NCBI GenBank assembly: GCA_028868825.1
Contig: JAGWTU010000059.1
Coordinates: 1-34,104 of the forward strand
Direction: 5' to 3'
Origin: Burkholderiales bacterium
GTDB taxonomy: Bacteria > Pseudomonadota > Gammaproteobacteria > Burkholderiales > Burkholderiaceae_C
DNA: 34,104 bases
Translations under genes and position numbers: made by a program
Part shown: positions 31,415 through 34,104 of the stretch, in pieces
Position numbering within the stretch: the first letter of the stretch is position 1
Layout of the letters: the number at the start of each line of letters is the position of its first letter
Notes under the pieces: generated by a model
Told to the model about the DNA's origin: nothing
Seen by the model: the letters and a program-made list of their open reading frames with translations, nothing else
Databases searched by the model: none

Positions 31415-31476
31415 CGCCGGCGCCGACTTCGACCGCGTCCTGAGCATCGTGCCCACGCCCGCTGCGGGGCGGTACA

Positions 31477-32907
31477 TTGCGTCGAACCGTGAACGCCAAC
31501 GCCATCCGCTACGACGAAGCCGCCGCCCGCGAGCTGCTGCTCGTGCAGGCCTGCGACCAGGGCCCGGCCGACAATCCCATCTGGACGCCCGACGATGGTC
31601 GCTGGGCGACCGAACTGGCGCGCCGCACGGTGGCCGCCGACGCCACCGACGCGCGCTTCCTCGCCGAGCGTGCCCACCACGCGCTGCAGCGCCTGCTGCC
31701 ACGCGACCGCGGACTGGCGCGTGCGCTGGCACGCCGGGCCTGGCGCACCGGCTGGCTGGCGCTGGCGATCGGGCTCGGCCTGGCCACCGGCATCGCGGCC
31801 GACGCCGTCGGCGCCGGCGACCGCATCAACCTGCTGGCGCCGCCGTTGTGGGGCGTGCTGCTGTGGAACGGGCTCGTCTACATCGGCCTGCTGTTGCCGC
31901 TGGGGCGCTGGAGCCATGGCCCGCGCGCGGCGCTGGCGCGGCGGATCGCCAGGGCCGGCGGCGGTCGCGGCGTGCTGCCGGCCTTCCACGCCGCCTGGGC
32001 ACGCGTCGCGGCGCCGCTGGCGCTGGCGCGCGCGTCGCTGCTGCTGCACGGCGCCGCGGCGGCGCTCGGCGTCGGGCTCATCGCCAGCCTCTACCTGCGC
32101 GGACTCGTGCTCGACTACCGCGTCGTCTGGCAGAGCACGTTTCTCGACGCGGCCCAGGTCCATGCCGTGCTGACGACGCTGTTCACGCCGGCGTCGGCGC
32201 TCACCGGCGTGGCGATCCCCGATGTCGCGGCGCTGCAGGCGCTGCGTGTCGGGCCGCAGGGGGCTGCCGCCGCGGCGGCGGTGCCGGGTGCCGCGCCCTG
32301 GCTCCATCTCTGCGCGGCGACCGTGCTGCTGGCCGTCGTGCTGCCGCGCCTGCTGCTGGCCGTGGCGGCGGCGGCGCGCTCGCGCTGGCTCGCGGGGCGC
32401 TGCCGCATCGCGATCGACGAGCCCTATTTCCAGCGCCTGCTGCGCGCCTGGCGGCGTAGCCGCGCCTGCGTCCAGGTGCTGCCGCATGGTGCCGCGCCAC
32501 CGCTGCAGGCCGCCGCGGCGCTGCAGCGCCTGCTCGCACCGGTGCTGGGCGACGACCTGCACCTGACGTTCGACCCGGCCGTCGCGCATGGCGCCGAGGA
32601 CCAGGTCGCGCCGCGCGAGCCGGCGACGACGCTGCGCCTGCTGCTCGTCGACCTCGCGGCCACACCCGAGGACGAGGCCCAGGGCCGCATCGTCGCGGCG
32701 CTGCGCAGCACGCCGGCGCTGTGTCTGGCCGACGAGGGTCCGCTGCGCCTGCGCTACGGCGCGCTGCCGCAGCGCCTGGCCGAGCGCCGCGCCGCCTGGC
32801 AGCGCTGGTGCGAGGCGCAGGGCCTGCCCTTCGTCGCCGTCGATCTGCTGCACGGCACGCCGGCGGCGGCCGAGCCGGCGCTGCAGGCGGCCTTGGCCAA
32901 GCTGTAG
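31477..32907 (+). CDS. DUF2868-domain membrane protein
   Basis: 476 residues from a TTG start with GGGG seven bases upstream; a GTG 12 bases later is possible. Membrane segments appear near residues 85-115, 120-145, 185-215 and 272-300. Before them is WTPDDGRWATELARRT with AERAHHALQRLLPRD; after them is a long cytoplasmic domain. The pattern matches DUF2868. It sits 10 bases before the DUF3482 GTPase, a pairing widespread in gammaproteobacteria and betaproteobacteria. Function is unknown. Confidence 0.87.
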   Translation: MRRTVNANAIRYDEAAARELLLVQACDQGPADNPIWTPDDGRWATELARRTVAADATDARFLAERAHHALQRLLPRDRGLARALARRAWRTGWLALAIGLGLATGIAADAVGAGDRINLLAPPLWGVLLWNGLVYIGLLLPLGRWSHGPRAALARRIARAGGGRGVLPAFHAAWARVAAPLALARASLLLHGAAAALGVGLIASLYLRGLVLDYRVVWQSTFLDAAQVHAVLTTLFTPASALTGVAIPDVAALQALRVGPQGAAAAAAVPGAAPWLHLCAATVLLAVVLPRLLLAVAAAARSRWLAGRCRIAIDEPYFQRLLRAWRRSRACVQVLPHGAAPPLQAAAALQRLLAPVLGDDLHLTFDPAVAHGAEDQVAPREPATTLRLLLVDLAATPEDEAQGRIVAALRSTPALCLADEGPLRLRYGALPQRLAERRAAWQRWCEAQGLPFVAVDLLHGTPAAAEPALQAALAKL

Positions 32908-32917
32908 GCGGTCGACG

Positions 32918-34104
32918 ATGGCCACCGTCACCCTCAGCCTCGTTTCGCACACCAACGCCGGCAAGACGACGCTGGCGCGCACGCTGCTGCGCCAGGACGT
33001 CGGCGAGATCCGCGACGCGCCGCACGTGACCGAGTTCGAGACCTCGCACGACCTCGTCGCCAGCGACGACGGCGACGTGCTGCGGCTGTGGGACACGCCG
33101 GGCTTCTCCGACGCCGCGCGGCTCGTGCGCCGCATGCGGCTGGACGGCCACGCGCTGGGCTGGCTGCTGAGCGAGGTCTGGGACCGCTGGCGCGACCGCG
33201 CCTTCTGGTCCAGCCAGCGCGCGCTGCGCCACGTGCAGGCCGAGAGCGATGTCGTGCTCTACCTCGTCAACGCGGCCGAGTCGCCGGCCGCGGCGGCCTA
33301 CGTCGAAGCCGAGATGGCGCTGCTGGGCTGGGTCGGCAAGCCGGTGCTGGTGCTGCTCAACCAGCTCGGCGCGCCGCGCGATGCCGCTGCCGAAGCGGCC
33401 GAGGTCGCCGCCTGGCGCAGCCATCTGCAGCGCTGGCCGCTGGTGCGCGCGGTGCTGCCGCTGGATGCCTTTGCGCGCTGCTGGATCCACGAACGCCGGC
33501 TGCTCGCCACCGTCCAGGGCCTGCTCGAGGGCGAGGCCGCGGCGGCGATGGCACGGCTCGCGCGCGCCTGGGCGGCGCGCGGCGAGGCGGCCTTCGACGC
33601 GGCGATGGGCACGCTCGCCGAGAGCCTGGCGCGCGTTGCGCTCGCGCGCGAGACCATAGCCGGCGAGACGGGCTGGGTCGACCGCCTCCGGCGTGTCGGC
33701 GCCGCCGTCGCGCGGCGCGACGACGAGGGGCCGGTGGCGGCGGCGCAGCGCCGGCTCGCGGCGGCGCTCGAAACCGAGGCCGCGGCGGCGCTGGCGCGGC
33801 TGATCGCGCTGCACGGGCTGCAGGGGCGCGTGCAGCGCGAGATCGTGCATCGCGTCGAGGGCCAGTTCGCGCTGCGCCAGCGCGTCCCCGAGGGCCGCGC
33901 GGCGGTCGTCGGCGGCGCCGTGAGTGGCGCCGCGCTCGGCCTCAAGGCCGACATCGCCAGCGGCGGCATGACGCTGGGCGGCGGCCTGCTGCTCGGCGCG
34001 CTGCTCGGCGCGCTCGGCGGCGCCGGCATCGCGCGCGGCATCAACCTCGTGCGCGGCACCGACAGCAGCTGGGTCGCCTGGAGCGACGAGGCGCTCGACG
34101 CCGC
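32918..34104 (+). CDS. DUF3482-domain GTPase (3' end beyond the window)
   Basis: 395 codons are present without a stop, so the gene continues. The start ATGGCCACCGTCACC gives MATVTLSLVSHTNAGKTTLAR. The P-loop SHTNAGKTT lacks the usual first Gly (GxxxxGK); G3 DTPG follows in LWDTPGFSDAARLVRR, and NQLG occupies the NKxD place. From about residue 340 there is a Gly/Ala-rich hydrophobic hairpin (SGGMTLGGGLLLGALLGALGGAGIARG). DUF3482 proteins are Era-like GTPases of unknown role, cotranscribed with DUF2868. Confidence 0.9.
   Translation, partial: MATVTLSLVSHTNAGKTTLARTLLRQDVGEIRDAPHVTEFETSHDLVASDDGDVLRLWDTPGFSDAARLVRRMRLDGHALGWLLSEVWDRWRDRAFWSSQRALRHVQAESDVVLYLVNAAESPAAAAYVEAEMALLGWVGKPVLVLLNQLGAPRDAAAEAAEVAAWRSHLQRWPLVRAVLPLDAFARCWIHERRLLATVQGLLEGEAAAAMARLARAWAARGEAAFDAAMGTLAESLARVALARETIAGETGWVDRLRRVGAAVARRDDEGPVAAAQRRLAAALETEAAAALARLIALHGLQGRVQREIVHRVEGQFALRQRVPEGRAAVVGGAVSGAALGLKADIASGGMTLGGGLLLGALLGALGGAGIARGINLVRGTDSSWVAWSDEALDA

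Noticed and set aside
1..34104. CRISPR arrays, insertion sequences, prophage or att sites
   Set aside because: No regularly spaced direct repeats, transposase or integrase signatures, or phage structural genes were seen anywhere in the window.

Overview
This window is high-GC (roughly two thirds G+C) chromosomal DNA from a betaproteobacterium, most likely a Burkholderiales member near the Comamonadaceae / Rubrivivax-Leptothrix group. The signs are the style of the 23S/5S rRNA, the gene families (FFLEELY protein, DksA with C/T/S/A in place of the zinc cysteines, DUF2868-DUF3482 pair, LiuR-like MerR next to aceK) and an intergenic repeat built from GCCCCC-CGA-GGGGGC and GTCC-cTTCGg-GAC hairpins, a kind I associate with that lineage. 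No phage, transposon, CRISPR array or tRNA is visible; this is mostly core genome.

Layout. 1-461 is the end of an rRNA operon: 3' end of 23S, 5S, and a strong terminator. 479-5470 is a group of less studied genes: an FFLEELY-motif protein, an alpha/beta hydrolase, a small mechanosensitive channel, an HDOD protein, two very small ORFs and a probable helix-turn-helix protein. A 365-base gene-free stretch with several dyads lies among them. 5550-15126 is a minus-strand housekeeping block: an EF-G paralogue, AMP nucleosidase, the HslVU protease, a STAS/TPR protein, DksA, and a COG0523 (CobW/YjiA) metallochaperone GTPase. 15285-17665 (plus) holds a CorC-like CBS protein and apolipoprotein N-acyltransferase, overlapped by four bases.

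17631-21696 (minus) is the most interesting part: a gap-free six-gene operon encoding an exported FMN-binding protein, an ApbE flavin transferase, a small four-helix membrane protein with well-placed histidines, FeoA, a compact FeoB and a short Cys-rich membrane protein. Its upstream region carries a Fur-box-like sequence and, 8 bases further out, an FNR/ANR-type dyad. The simplest reading is an iron- and oxygen-regulated machine that reduces ferric iron outside the membrane with a covalent flavin and imports the ferrous product through FeoB. That role is inferred.

21838-27184 (plus) carries glyQS, a GmhB-family phosphatase that has lost its nucleophilic aspartate, an acyltransferase (PlsC) and a YgjP-like metallopeptidase. 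27349-34104 has a metallo-beta-lactamase-fold hydrolase divergent from a MerR/LiuR-like regulator with a palindromic operator between them, then carbonic anhydrase, AceK, a DUF2868 membrane protein and a DUF3482 GTPase cut off by the window end.
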